Shown: positions 36,267 through 45,900 of the stretch, in pieces
Layout of the letters: each line of letters begins with the position of its first letter
Numbering within the stretch: the first letter of the stretch is position 1
NCBI RefSeq assembly: GCF_030817475.1
Contig: NZ_JAUSZJ010000002.1
Coordinates: 1,975,501 to 2,039,500, forward strand
Source: Streptomyces sp. V2I9
GTDB lineage: Bacteria > Actinomycetota > Actinomycetes > Streptomycetales > Streptomycetaceae
Direction: 5' to 3'
DNA length: 64,000 nucleotides
The notes under the pieces: model-generated
Database searches by the model: none
Told to the model about the DNA's origin: nothing
What the model saw: only the letters and a program-made list of their open reading frames with translations
Translations under genes and position numbers: made by a program

Positions 36267-37862
36267 TTGCGCGCACAGCATCCGACCCGCAGAGGCGTAC
36301 TCAAGTCGATCGGCGGGCTGTCCGCCGCCATGGCGCTCACCGGCGCGGAGATCCTCACGACGGGATCCCCGGCCGCAGCCGCCGGCAGCGGCCAACGCTC
36401 GGTCCAGCGCGTCCAGTCGGACGTGGGTGGGCCGATCACCCGCGACGAGATCCTCCTGCGCGCCCAGCACTGGGTGGATCTGAACGTCTACTACAACATG
36501 GACGACGTGCATCCGGACCTGGGCGGCAAGCTGTACCGCACGGACTGTTCCGGCTTCGTCTCGATGGCGCTGCATCTGACCTATTCCCCCAGCACCGTGT
36601 ATCTCGGCGACCACATGGACCGGATCGGCTGGGAGGATCTGCGGCCCGGCGATGCCGTCGGCACCCTCGGTCCGGGCACCGGTGGCGACGCGGGGCATGT
36701 CGTGCTGTTCACCGGCTGGGCCAACAACCAGCACACGCGCTTCTTCACCATGGAGGAGATGGGCGGGAGGGGGTCCGTCAGATACGAGCGGCCCATCAAC
36801 TACACGACGGACGGCGGCCGGTTCACCGCCGCGCCGTTCCGCTACAAGAAGGTCATCGACGCCCCCGGCCGCCGTGCCGTGCACCCGTCCGAGGCGGGCC
36901 GCGTGGTGTCGGCGCGGTCGGCCGACGGGCGGCTGGAGACCTTCGCGGCCGGCGCCGGGGGCGTGTTCCACGCCTGGCAGACACAGGCGAACGGAGGCTG
37001 GTCGGCCTGGCAGGCGATGGGCGGTCCGGGGAACGCGCAGATGGCCATCGCGCCCAACGCCGACGGCAGACTGGAGCTCGTCGCCATCAACGGTGACATC
37101 GCCCAGCACATCTACCAGACCGCGCCCTCCGGCGGCTGGTCCGGCTGGGAGACATTCGGCACCGGGGGGCGCCACATCGCCGCCGGCACGAACGCCGATG
37201 GCCGGATCGAGGTGTTCGCCTCCGGTCCGAAGGGGATGTTCCACAAGTACCAGACCGCGCCCAACGCCGGCTGGTCGGGATGGGAGGGCACCGGCGGCGG
37301 CCCCGTCGACGCCCGTCTGCAGATGGAGAAATCCCCCGATGGGCGCCTGGAGGTGTTCGCCCTCAACGGCTCCGCCTTCGAGCACACCTACCAGCTCTCC
37401 CCCAACGGCGGCTGGGCCGGCTGGGAGCACTTCGGAGACGGCGGCCACGACCTGACCGTGGACCACAACGCCGACGGACGTCTGGAGGTCTTCGCCTCCA
37501 ATCCGCTGGGGGTCTTCCACAAGTACCAGGAGAGCCCGACCTCCTGGTCGGGCTGGGTGGGCACCGGCGGGCCGGCCGACGCGAAGCTCACCAGCGAACG
37601 CAACCCCGACGGCCGGGTGGAGATCTTCGCGATCAACGGCGAGACCGCCGCCCATACCTGGCAGACCGGCATCAACGCCCCCTTCGACGCCTGGGCCCCC
37701 CTCGGCACCGGCGGCAGCGCGATCACCGCGACCGCCAACGCCGACGGCCGCATCGAGGTCTTCGGGACCAGTCACATGGGCGTCTACCACACCTGGCAGA
37801 CCGGCTTCGCCTCCTGGGCGCCGTGGGAGTGGCTCAACGGCTCCGGACCCGCGATGGATTGA
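36267..37862 (+). CDS. Tat-exported NlpC/P60 cell-wall hydrolase with PLL lectin propeller
   Basis: The predicted product has 531 residues. The twin-arginine leader PTRRGVLKSIGGLSAAMAL is almost the same as in the divergent esterase. The NlpC/P60-like domain has catalytic Cys94 in TDC94SGFVSMAL and His144 in GDAGH144VVLFTG. It would cut peptide stems of peptidoglycan or a related amide bond. From ~residue 205 there are seven PLL-type repeats (DGRLEVFA...; SGWEGTGGGP) that are clearly homologous to, but more diverged than, the two near-identical copies on the other strand. TTG 36267 has AGGAG six bases upstream. With the transglycosylase and M23 enzyme this gives three different bond specificities with the same lectin. 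Confidence 0.9.
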   Translation: MRAQHPTRRGVLKSIGGLSAAMALTGAEILTTGSPAAAAGSGQRSVQRVQSDVGGPITRDEILLRAQHWVDLNVYYNMDDVHPDLGGKLYRTDCSGFVSMALHLTYSPSTVYLGDHMDRIGWEDLRPGDAVGTLGPGTGGDAGHVVLFTGWANNQHTRFFTMEEMGGRGSVRYERPINYTTDGGRFTAAPFRYKKVIDAPGRRAVHPSEAGRVVSARSADGRLETFAAGAGGVFHAWQTQANGGWSAWQAMGGPGNAQMAIAPNADGRLELVAINGDIAQHIYQTAPSGGWSGWETFGTGGRHIAAGTNADGRIEVFASGPKGMFHKYQTAPNAGWSGWEGTGGGPVDARLQMEKSPDGRLEVFALNGSAFEHTYQLSPNGGWAGWEHFGDGGHDLTVDHNADGRLEVFASNPLGVFHKYQESPTSWSGWVGTGGPADAKLTSERNPDGRVEIFAINGETAAHTWQTGINAPFDAWAPLGTGGSAITATANADGRIEVFGTSHMGVYHTWQTGFASWAPWEWLNGSGPAMD

Positions 37863-37870
37863 CCGGCGCG

Positions 37871-37917
37871 CGGGGCGGGCGGCGGGGCCGGAGCCGGTGG
37901 CCGGGCCGCCCGCCCCG
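37871..37917. terminator. Inverted repeat between convergent genes
   Basis: Perfect 13-bp arms CGGGGCGGGCGGC/GCCGCCCGCCCCG flank a 21-base loop that can fold further. It lies 9 bases after the NlpC/P60 stop and faces the AAA gene stop at 38000. Confidence 0.75.
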
Positions 37918-37999
37918 GCAGGGGTACGCCGGGGAGCCCCGTGGCCCGGCATCGCCGACGGCCCCGTACCGCTCGGCGGGCGTACGGGCCGGGAACCGC

Positions 38000-40900
38000 T
38001 CAGCGCGGGACGAGGTCCTGGGGGTGGAGGAGCCGCAGGTCGTCCAGGCTCGGTTCCGCGACCCTGCTCAGCCGTCCCGCCTGGTGGGTCATCATCCGCT
38101 CCAGCGTCTGGCGGGCCAGCCGGGCGTTGCCGAACGACGCGCCCCGCGGCAGGGCGTCGAAGTGGGCCCGCAGCGCTTCGGCCGTGCCGGGGGCGCATGC
38201 GTAGCCGTTGTCCGCCGCGTGCATGGAGACGATCGTGACCAGCTCGTCCGAGGAGTAGTCGGGGAACTCGACCCGGCGCGGGAAGCGGGAGTCGAGGCCA
38301 GGATTGGAGTTCAGGAACCGGTCCATCTCCGCGGTGTACCCCGCCGCGATCACCACCACCTCGTCGCGGTGGTCCTCCATCAGCTTCAGCAGCGTCTCCA
38401 CCGCCTCCTGGCCGTAGTCCGCCGAGCCGCCGGGCACGTGCGGGGTCAGGGTGTACGCCTCGTCGACGAACAGAACGCCGCCCAGGGCCCGTTCGAAGGC
38501 TTCGCGGGTCAGCTGCGCGGTGTGCCCGACGTAGCGGCCCACCAGGTCGGCGCGGGAGACCTCGACGAGCTGGCCGCGCGGCAGCACGCCCAGCGAGGCC
38601 AGCAGCTCGCCGTAGAGCCGGGCCACGGTCGTCTTGCCGGTGCCGGGCGGGCCCGCGAAGACCAGATGGTTGCTGATCCGGGGCGCGGGCAGACCGGCCG
38701 CCTTGCGCCGGCCGGCGGCGGCGAGGAGATGGACCAGGTCGCCCACCTCGCGCTTGACGGACGCGAGCCCCACCAGGCTGTTCAGCCGCAGCAGCGGGTC
38801 CTCCTTCTCCTCGTTCTCCTGCGCGCCGCCCGCCGGGACGCCCACGTCCTGTGCGGTGAGCAGCGTGAGCTGCCGCTCGTCCGCCTCCGCCAGGGCGGCG
38901 AGCCGGGACGCGTGCCGGTCCACCATCTCCTCGAAGACCTTGCGGGCGGTACGGCCGTTGCCGAAGCCCGCGTCGCGGGGAATGCGGTCGAAGCGGGTGA
39001 CGAGAGCGGTCCGTGCCGCCGGGTCCAGTTCGTAGCGGTGGCCGGTGCACATCCGCTCCACGATCGTGACCAGCTCCTGGGAGGTGTAGTCGCTGAACTC
39101 GACGTTGCGGGTGAAGCGCGAGGCGAGGCCGGGGTTGGACGCCAGGAACTCGGTCATCTCCTTCGGATAGCCGGCCGCCACGACCACCACGTCGTCGCGG
39201 TGGTCCTCCATCAGCTTCACCAGGGTGTCGATCGCCTCCCGCCCGAAGTCGGCGCCGTTGCCGCCGCCGTCGGAGAGGAGGGTGTACGCCTCGTCGATGA
39301 ACAGCACCCCGCCCAGCGCCCTGGTGAAGGTCTCGGTGGTCTTGATCGCCGTACCACCGATGATCTGCGCCACCAGATCCGCGCGCGAGACCTCCACCAG
39401 GTGGCCGGAGCGCAGCACGCCGAGCGAGGCCAGGATGGAGCCGTACAGCCGGGCGACGGTGGTCTTGCCGGTGCCGGGCGGGCCGGCGAAGACCAGATGG
39501 CGGCTCATCGGCGGGGCGGGCATCCCGATGCTGGCCCTGCGCTGCGCCATCCGGTTGAGGTTGATCAGTGTCAGCACCTGCTGCTTGACCTCCTCGAGGC
39601 CGATCAGCGACTCCAGCTCGGCCACCGGGCCCGTGCCGGGCGGCGGTTCGGCCACGGGGGCGGCGCCGCCGGGCAGCCGCCCGTCCCCTGCGGCCGCCGC
39701 CTGCTCCGCGGTGCCCCAGGCGTCCGGGGCGCCGTTCTCCGCACTGACCAGCCCCTCGACCGCGAGCCGGTCGCCGGCCGCCGTCTGGCGCACGCCGCTG
39801 CCCCGGTTGGCGCGGACCGTGCAGCCGGTCAGCGTCACGGCGTCGGGGCCCTCCACGCGGATGCCGTCGGCGCCCGAGCCGGTCACTTCGCAGCCGTTGA
39901 GCGAGGCGCGGGCCCCGGCGGACACCCGGACGCCGCATTCGGCGGCGCCGGTCACCACGGCGCGGACGGCTGCCAGTTCGCCCTCGGCCTCGATGTGGAC
40001 GCCCGCGCCGCCGGACTCCTCCACCGCGGTGTCCCGCAGGGTGAGTGTGCCGAGCGCCCCGATGTGGACGCCTGCCCCGGTGGAGGAGCTCAGCCGGCCC
40101 TTGCCCACGAACACATTGCCGTGCCCGGAGACATGGACCGCCGACTCGCCCGACCGCTCGACGACGCACTCCTCCAGACGCCCCCGTCCGTCCTTGACGA
40201 TCTCGACACCGTGCGCGGCCGCCCCGGCGACGATGGCCCGTTGCAGCAGCGGGTTGGCGCCGCTGCGGATCACGATGCCGCTGCCGCCGCTGTCGTGCAC
40301 CTCCAGGCGGTCGAACTCGGCGGACGAGTCCTCGTCGAGCAGGACTCCGGTCCCCTTGGCGTCCCGGACGACCGTGTCCGTCAGCACCGGGGAGGAGAAG
40401 CCGGTGACGCGTACGGCGGGTTCGCCGGCGGTCGTGAACGTACAGCTCCCGAATGTGCCGCGACTGCGCTCGGCCACCAACAGGCCGTGTCCGCCGGTCC
40501 GTTCGGTGCCGCACCGGGTCAGGGTCGGGGAGCTGCCGCCGCCCAGGACGAACCCGTGGCCGGTGGAGTCGCTGACCATGACGTCCTCCAGGACGACCGG
40601 TCCCGTGGTGTTCACGAACACCCCGACGGCGGCCTTGCGGACCGTGCCGCGCACCATCCGGACCGAACTCTCCTCCTCGACGGCGACACCCGGCTTGCCG
40701 GTCGCCGATATCGCGCACTCCTCCAGGAGGACGTGGGCCTGTCCGTTGGTGAGGACGCCGTTGCCCTTGGTGTCCCTCAGTTCGCTGAACCGCGCGGTGA
40801 TCCGGCCCCGTTCACCGGCCACCAGGGCGGAGGTCCCGAGGTGTTCGACGACGCACTTCTCCAGCAGGCTCTCGGCCGTGGAGGTGGAGACCACGCCCGC

Positions 40901-41309
40901 GCCCGCCGGGTTGCTGATCCGGCACTGCCGCAGCCCCAGCGATCCGCCCTCCCGCGCGTAGAGCGCCGACCAGGCCGACCCGTGGATGTCGCACCGGTCC
41001 ATCCGCCAGCTCTCCGCGCGGCGCGTCCACCACGGGGAGTTCGTCGTCGTGCCCGCGCAGGACGAGGTCCCTGACCATCACCGCGTCGCCGGTGAGCGTC
41101 AGCGCCGTGCCGCGCCGGGGCGCCAGCTCCGCCGTCCCCGGCCCCTCGGCGGCGATCAGGGTGATCGCCGCCGAGACCGTCACGCACTCCTCGTACCGTC
41201 CCGGAGCGATGCTGATGACCGCCCCGGCGCGGGCCCTGGCGACGGCCTCCGCGACGGTGCGGTGATCGCCCGTCCCGTCGGCGGCGACGATGAGCATCTG
41301 GCGTGACAC
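38000..41309 (-). CDS. Beta-helix / double AAA+ (EccA-like, CbxX-type) ATPase, with one apparent frameshift
   Basis: After frame correction the protein has about 1,100 residues. The N-terminal ~450 residues are a right-handed parallel beta-helix with many ~23-residue coils (for example GVHIGALGTLTLRDTAVEES). Two CbxX/EccA-type AAA+ modules follow, each complete: GPPGTGKTTVARLYG with GGVLFIDEAYTL, and GPPGTGKTTVARLYG with GGVLFVDEAYTL. EccA is the cytosolic ATPase of type VII secretion that handles substrates and chaperones. The first ~100 residues (from GTG 41309, GGGAGG six bases upstream) and the rest lie in different frames. Removing one base in the GC run near 41011-41023 joins VVDA to AESWRMDRCDIH. 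The neighbours (mycosin, EccC, EccD, EccB) support a T7SS role. The beta-helix may bind substrate. Confidence 0.87.
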
Positions 41310-41511
41310 GTTCGACCTCCCGGACCCCCTGCGCCGTAGGTACGGGGCGGAGACGCGCGACATGTAGGGCAAGGGAAACTGCTGCTCCCATCATGCCTGT
41401 TACCGCAGGTCGACCGCCATCGCGGTCGGGTTCCGGGTGGCTTCACCACCCCGTCCCGGAGGCTCCGGAAGCGGGTTCCGGCGGCGGGCGGAACGTCGCT
41501 ACCATCGGCCC
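41310..41511. promoter_or_regulatory. Divergent promoter region of the EccA-like and mycosin genes
   Basis: This 202-base spacer separates the leftward AAA gene from the rightward mycosin gene and must carry both promoters. I see no convincing -35/-10 pairs or repeats in it. Confidence 0.35.
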
Positions 41512-42807
41512 ATGCGATCTTCGAGGTCCTCGGTGTCCCGCACCCTCGGACCGGCGGTTCTGGCGGCCCTGCTCCTGATACCCCACGCCGCGTCCCCCGC
41601 GGGCGCGGCACCGGGGGACGAGGACAGCCCCTCGCTGCCGGGCGTGAGCGCCACCGTCGCGGACGGCCGCCCGTGCACCGCGAGGTCGGCCAAGAAATCG
41701 GCGCGGGTCCCCTGGGCGCAGAGCTTCCTGGGCATCGGCCGGGCCTGGGAGCTGAGCCGGGGCGCCGGGGTGAAGGTCGCCGTCGTCAGCACCGGGGCGG
41801 ACACGCGCCGGGTGCCCGCGCTGGACGGCCGGGTCACCGGCGGCCGGGACGTGGTGGCCGGCGGAACCGTGGGGGACGACTGCGTGGGGTACGGGACGTT
41901 CCTCGCCGGACTCGTCGCGGGCAAACGGCAGGAGGGCCTCGCCGCGGCCGGGGTCGCCCCGGAGGCACGGGTGATCGCGGTCCGGGCCACCGACAAGGGG
42001 GGCCTGACCACGCCCGAGGCACTGGCCGACGGGATCAGGGCGGCCACCGCCACCGGAGCGCGGATCATCCACGTGGCGCTGGCCGTTCCGTCCGCGCCCC
42101 GGAAGCTGGAGGACGCCGTAGCCGCCGCGCGGAAGGCGGGGGCGCTGGTGGTGGCGCCCGCCTCGGCGCGGGAGTGGGAGGGTGGTCCGGGGGCCGCGCG
42201 GGCGGAGAGCGGGCCCGTCTACCCGGCGGCGCTGCCCGGAGTACTGGCGGTCTCGTCGGTGGGGCCCGGAGGCGAACCGGACCCGCGGGGCGCGGAGCCG
42301 GGGCGGCGGACGCAGCCGAGGCTGAGCGCGCCGGGCGTCTCGGTGACGGGTCCGGGGCCGGGCGGTGGAGGGCAGTTCACCGGCGGCGGCGACGCCGTGG
42401 CCGGCGCGTTCGTGGCCGGTACGGCGGCCCTGGTCCTCGCGTACCACCCCGAGCTGAGCGGCGAACAGGTCGCGCACCGGTTGGAGGCCACCGCGTACGG
42501 GGCCGCGGGCGACGCCCCGGACCCCGAGGCCGGCTTCGGGGTCGTCGATCCGGTGCGGGCGCTCTCCGCCGTGCTCCCCGAGGAGCACGCCTCGCCCCCG
42601 CCCTCGTCCGGCACACGGAACGCCTCCGCCGCCCATGCGGTTCCGCCCCTCGACCCGCCGACCGCGCGCGACCACGCGCTGGCCGTCGTGGGCGGGGCGG
42701 TCGCGGTCACGCTGCTGGTCGCGTTCCTCGCGGTCGTCCTGCCTCGGGGCCGCCGCCGCGGGTGGCGAGCGGGCGGGACCGGGGGGCCGGCCGCGTCGGC
42801 GGAGTGA
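41512..42807 (+). CDS. Mycosin-like S8 protein (MycP) with all catalytic residues substituted
   Basis: The predicted product has 431 residues and full mycosin architecture: Sec signal peptide, subtilisin-fold domain, Pro-rich linker, C-terminal membrane helix (AVVGGAVAVTLLVAFLAVVL) and a basic tail. The active site is lost. The catalytic Asp position is S93 (VAVVS93TGAD, normally DTG). The His is Y127 (VGY127GTFLAG, normally HGT). The Ser is A295 (GGDA295VAGAFVAG, normally GTSxAA). The oxyanion Asn is S218 (VVAPAS218, normally AAGN). Mycosins stabilise the T7SS membrane complex independently of proteolysis, so a structural role is plausible. The reading frame is intact and codon use normal, so it is not a decaying gene. 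It is divergent from the EccA-like gene and convergent with eccC. Confidence 0.9.
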   Translation: MRSSRSSVSRTLGPAVLAALLLIPHAASPAGAAPGDEDSPSLPGVSATVADGRPCTARSAKKSARVPWAQSFLGIGRAWELSRGAGVKVAVVSTGADTRRVPALDGRVTGGRDVVAGGTVGDDCVGYGTFLAGLVAGKRQEGLAAAGVAPEARVIAVRATDKGGLTTPEALADGIRAATATGARIIHVALAVPSAPRKLEDAVAAARKAGALVVAPASAREWEGGPGAARAESGPVYPAALPGVLAVSSVGPGGEPDPRGAEPGRRTQPRLSAPGVSVTGPGPGGGGQFTGGGDAVAGAFVAGTAALVLAYHPELSGEQVAHRLEATAYGAAGDAPDPEAGFGVVDPVRALSAVLPEEHASPPPSSGTRNASAAHAVPPLDPPTARDHALAVVGGAVAVTLLVAFLAVVLPRGRRRGWRAGGTGGPAASAE

Positions 42808-42871
42808 GCGCCGGGCGCGCGGGACGCGTCGTCAAGCCGAACGCCGGGCCGCCCGGCGGGAAGCGCGCCGC

Positions 42872-42944
42872 CCGGCAGCCGTTGTGCCGGGACCGCCGGA
42901 CCCCGGCAGCCGTTGCGCCGGGACGCCGGGACCGCCGGACCCCG
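42872..42944. repeat. Imperfect tandem repeat between the mycosin gene and eccC
   Basis: CCGGCAGCCGTTG(T/C)GCCGGGAC followed by CGCCGGACCCC occurs twice in a row, at about 42872-42904 and 42903-42944; the second copy is longer by an extra CGCCGGGAC. It lies in the convergent spacer and may contribute to termination. Confidence 0.6.
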
Positions 42945-42978
42945 GCCGGACGGCCCTCGCCCGGCTCCGCCGCCCCGC

Positions 42979-45900
42979 CTACGCCTCCTCCTCCACCGAG
43001 TCCGGCAGCAGCGGGGTCTGCACCTGGACCACTCCCCTGCGGGTGATCAGCTGCGCCCGGCCCGGCGGGAGCTGCTTCGGCTTGGTGTCGTTGAACAGAT
43101 AGCCCTCCGACGGCGGACAGGAGAGCAGCGCCGCAGGCGTGTTGACCTCCATCAGCCGGCGCAGCAGCGAGTCGTTCATCGCCCGTGCCGCACCGTTGGC
43201 GCTGCGCGCCACGATCAGGTGCAGGCCCAGCTCCGCACCTTGGGCGAGGTGGTCGAGCAGCGGTCCGAAGTGGTTGCTCATGGTGCCGCCGGAGACCATG
43301 TCGTAGTCGTCCACGACCATGAAGACCCGCGGGCCGGTCCACCAGTCGCGCCGCTTGAGCTGGGCGGGCGAGATGTCGGCGCCGGGCAGGCGCTCCTTCA
43401 TGGCCCGCGCCACGCCCTCCACCGCCTGCTTGAGCACGTCCACGGAGACCGCGTACCCCAGCCGGTGCGACTCGGGGATGCTCTCCAGCAGCCCGCGGCG
43501 GTAGTCGACCAGCAGGATCCGCGCCTCGTCGGGGGTGTAGCGGTCGGTGATCGCGCGGCAGACCGCGCGCAGCAGGTTGGTCTTGCCGGTCTCCGCGTCG
43601 CCCACCACCACGAGGTGGGCGGTCTGGGCGAAGTCGTGCCACATGACGTCCAGTTGGCCCCCTTCCAGACCCAGCGGCACGCGCAGGTCGCCGTCCGCGC
43701 CGACCTCGGCGTCGGGCAGCTCGGCGGGGTCCAGGACTCCGGGCAGCGTACGGACCGGAGGCGCGGACGGGCCCTGCCAGTGCTCGGCCACCCGGGCCAC
43801 CGCGTCCGCGACGCCCGCGCCGAGGTCCGTGGCGCTGTCGCCGCCGTCCAGCCGGGGCAGGGCGGTGAGGAAGTGGTGCTTGGTCTCGGTCATGCCGCGG
43901 CCGGGCGCCTTCGGGATGGTCGCGGCGGCCCGCATATTGATCATGGAGTCCATGCTGTCGCCGAGCCGCAGCTCGAAGCGGGTGCCGAGCTGGTCGCGCA
44001 GGGCGGTGGGGATCTCCGCCCAGCGGCTCGCCGCCACGATGAGGTGAACCCCGTAGTTGAGCCCCCGGACCGCCAACGCCGAGACGGTGTCCATGACCTC
44101 CATGAAGTCCTGGCGGATCGTGCCCCAGCCGTCGACGACGAGGAACACGTCGCCGTACGGGTCGTCGGGGAGCTCCCCGGCGGCGCGGCGGGTGCGCAGC
44201 GTCGCCATGGAGTCGATGCCCTCGTCGGCGAACTGCTTCTCGCGCCGGGCCACCAGCGCGTGCACCTCGGCCAGGGTGCGGTGCACCCGCTCCAGGTCGA
44301 GCCGGCCCGTCACCCCGCCCACATGCGGCAGGTCGCGGAGCACGCCGAGCGAACCGCCGCCGAAGTCCAGGCAGTAGAACTGGACTTCGCGCGGGGTGTG
44401 GGTGAGTGCGAGTCCCATGATCAGGTCGCGTACGAGGGTGGACTTGCCGCTCTGCGGGCCGCCCGCGATACCGACGTGCCCGCCCGCGCCGGACAGCTCG
44501 GCGATCAGGGGTTCGCGGGCCTGGTCGAAGGGCCGGTCGATGATGCCCACCGGCACCGTCAGCCTGCCGTGCAGGTCCGGATCGAGGGCGGTCAGACCCC
44601 GTTCGGGATGCGGCGCCACGCCCATCAGCAGGGTGTCCAGCGACAGCGGCCTGTCCAGCGGCGGCAGCCAGACCTGGTGGGCGGGCCTGCCGCCCTCCCG
44701 CATCCGGGAGACGGCCAGCGCGAGCAGGGTCTCCTCGCTCGCCTCCTCCTGCGCCACCGGCTCCGGGTCGGGAGCCGGGGCGGGGAGCCGGGGCGCGGTC
44801 CACTCCGTGCGGTACGGGACGACCTGCCCGGCGACGGCCGCGGCGGCGACCCTGCGGACGCCCTGGTAGGGCCCGGAGACGTACGCGGCCTTGAACCGGA
44901 CCAGGGTTCCGGTGTCCTTCTTCAGGATGGCGCTGCCGGGAACGGAGGGGAGCTGATAGGCGTCCGGCACGCCGAGGACGCCGCGGCTCTCCATCGAGGA
45001 GAAGGTGCGCAGGGCGATCCGGTACGACAGGTGGGATTCGAGCTGGGTCATGCGGCCCTCGTCCAACCGCTGCGAGGCGAGCAGCAGGTGGACGCCGAGG
45101 CTGCGGCCCAGCCGGCCCACCATGACGAACAGGTCCATGAAGTCGCGGTGCGAGGAGAGGAGTTCGCTGAACTCGTCGACGACGACGAAGAGCGTCGGCA
45201 GCGGTTCCAGCGCGGCGCCCGCCGCCCGCGCGGTCTCGTACTCGTACGCCGAGGTGTAGTTTCCGGCGCTGCGCAGCAGTTCCTGGCGGCGCATCAGCTC
45301 GCCGTGGAGGGCGTCCTGCATGCGGTCCACCAGGGCGGATTCGTCGGCGAGGTTGGTGATCACGGCCGAGGTGTGGGGCAGGTCCTCCAGGCCGAGGAAG
45401 GTGGCGCCGCCCTTGAAGTCGACGAGGACGAAGTTCAGCTTCTCCGAGGAGTGGGTGAGCGCCAGCGCCAGCACCAGGGTCCGCAGCAGTTCGGACTTGC
45501 CGGAGCCCGTCGCGCCGATCAGCACGCCGTGCGGGCCCATGCCGCCCTGCGCCGCCTCCTTGATGTCCAGTTCGACCGGGCTGCCGTCGCCGGCGAGGCC
45601 CAGCGGCACCCGCAGCCTGGCCCGCTCGCCGCGTTCGTCGCGTACGGCGTCCAGGTCGACGGTGTGCAGGTCCGGGAGGCCGAGGAGGGTGGTGAGCTGC
45701 ACGTCGGAGGTGAGCGCCTCGCCGTTGTCCGTGGTGACGCCCATCCGCCGGGGGGACATCAGGGCGGCCAGCGCCCTGGCCCGCCGGGGGCTCAGCGCGT
45801 CGGGGCTGCCGAGCGCGGTGGTGGTCTCCCTGCCCGACCGGTCGGTGCCGACGAGTTCCAGCCGCCGCCCGGTGATCCGCAGCCGCAGCGTGTGGCGGAA

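Noticed and set aside
41512..42807. Mycosin as a decaying pseudogene
   Set aside because: The frame is intact over 431 codons, the signal peptide and membrane anchor remain, and the substitutions are limited to functional sites.
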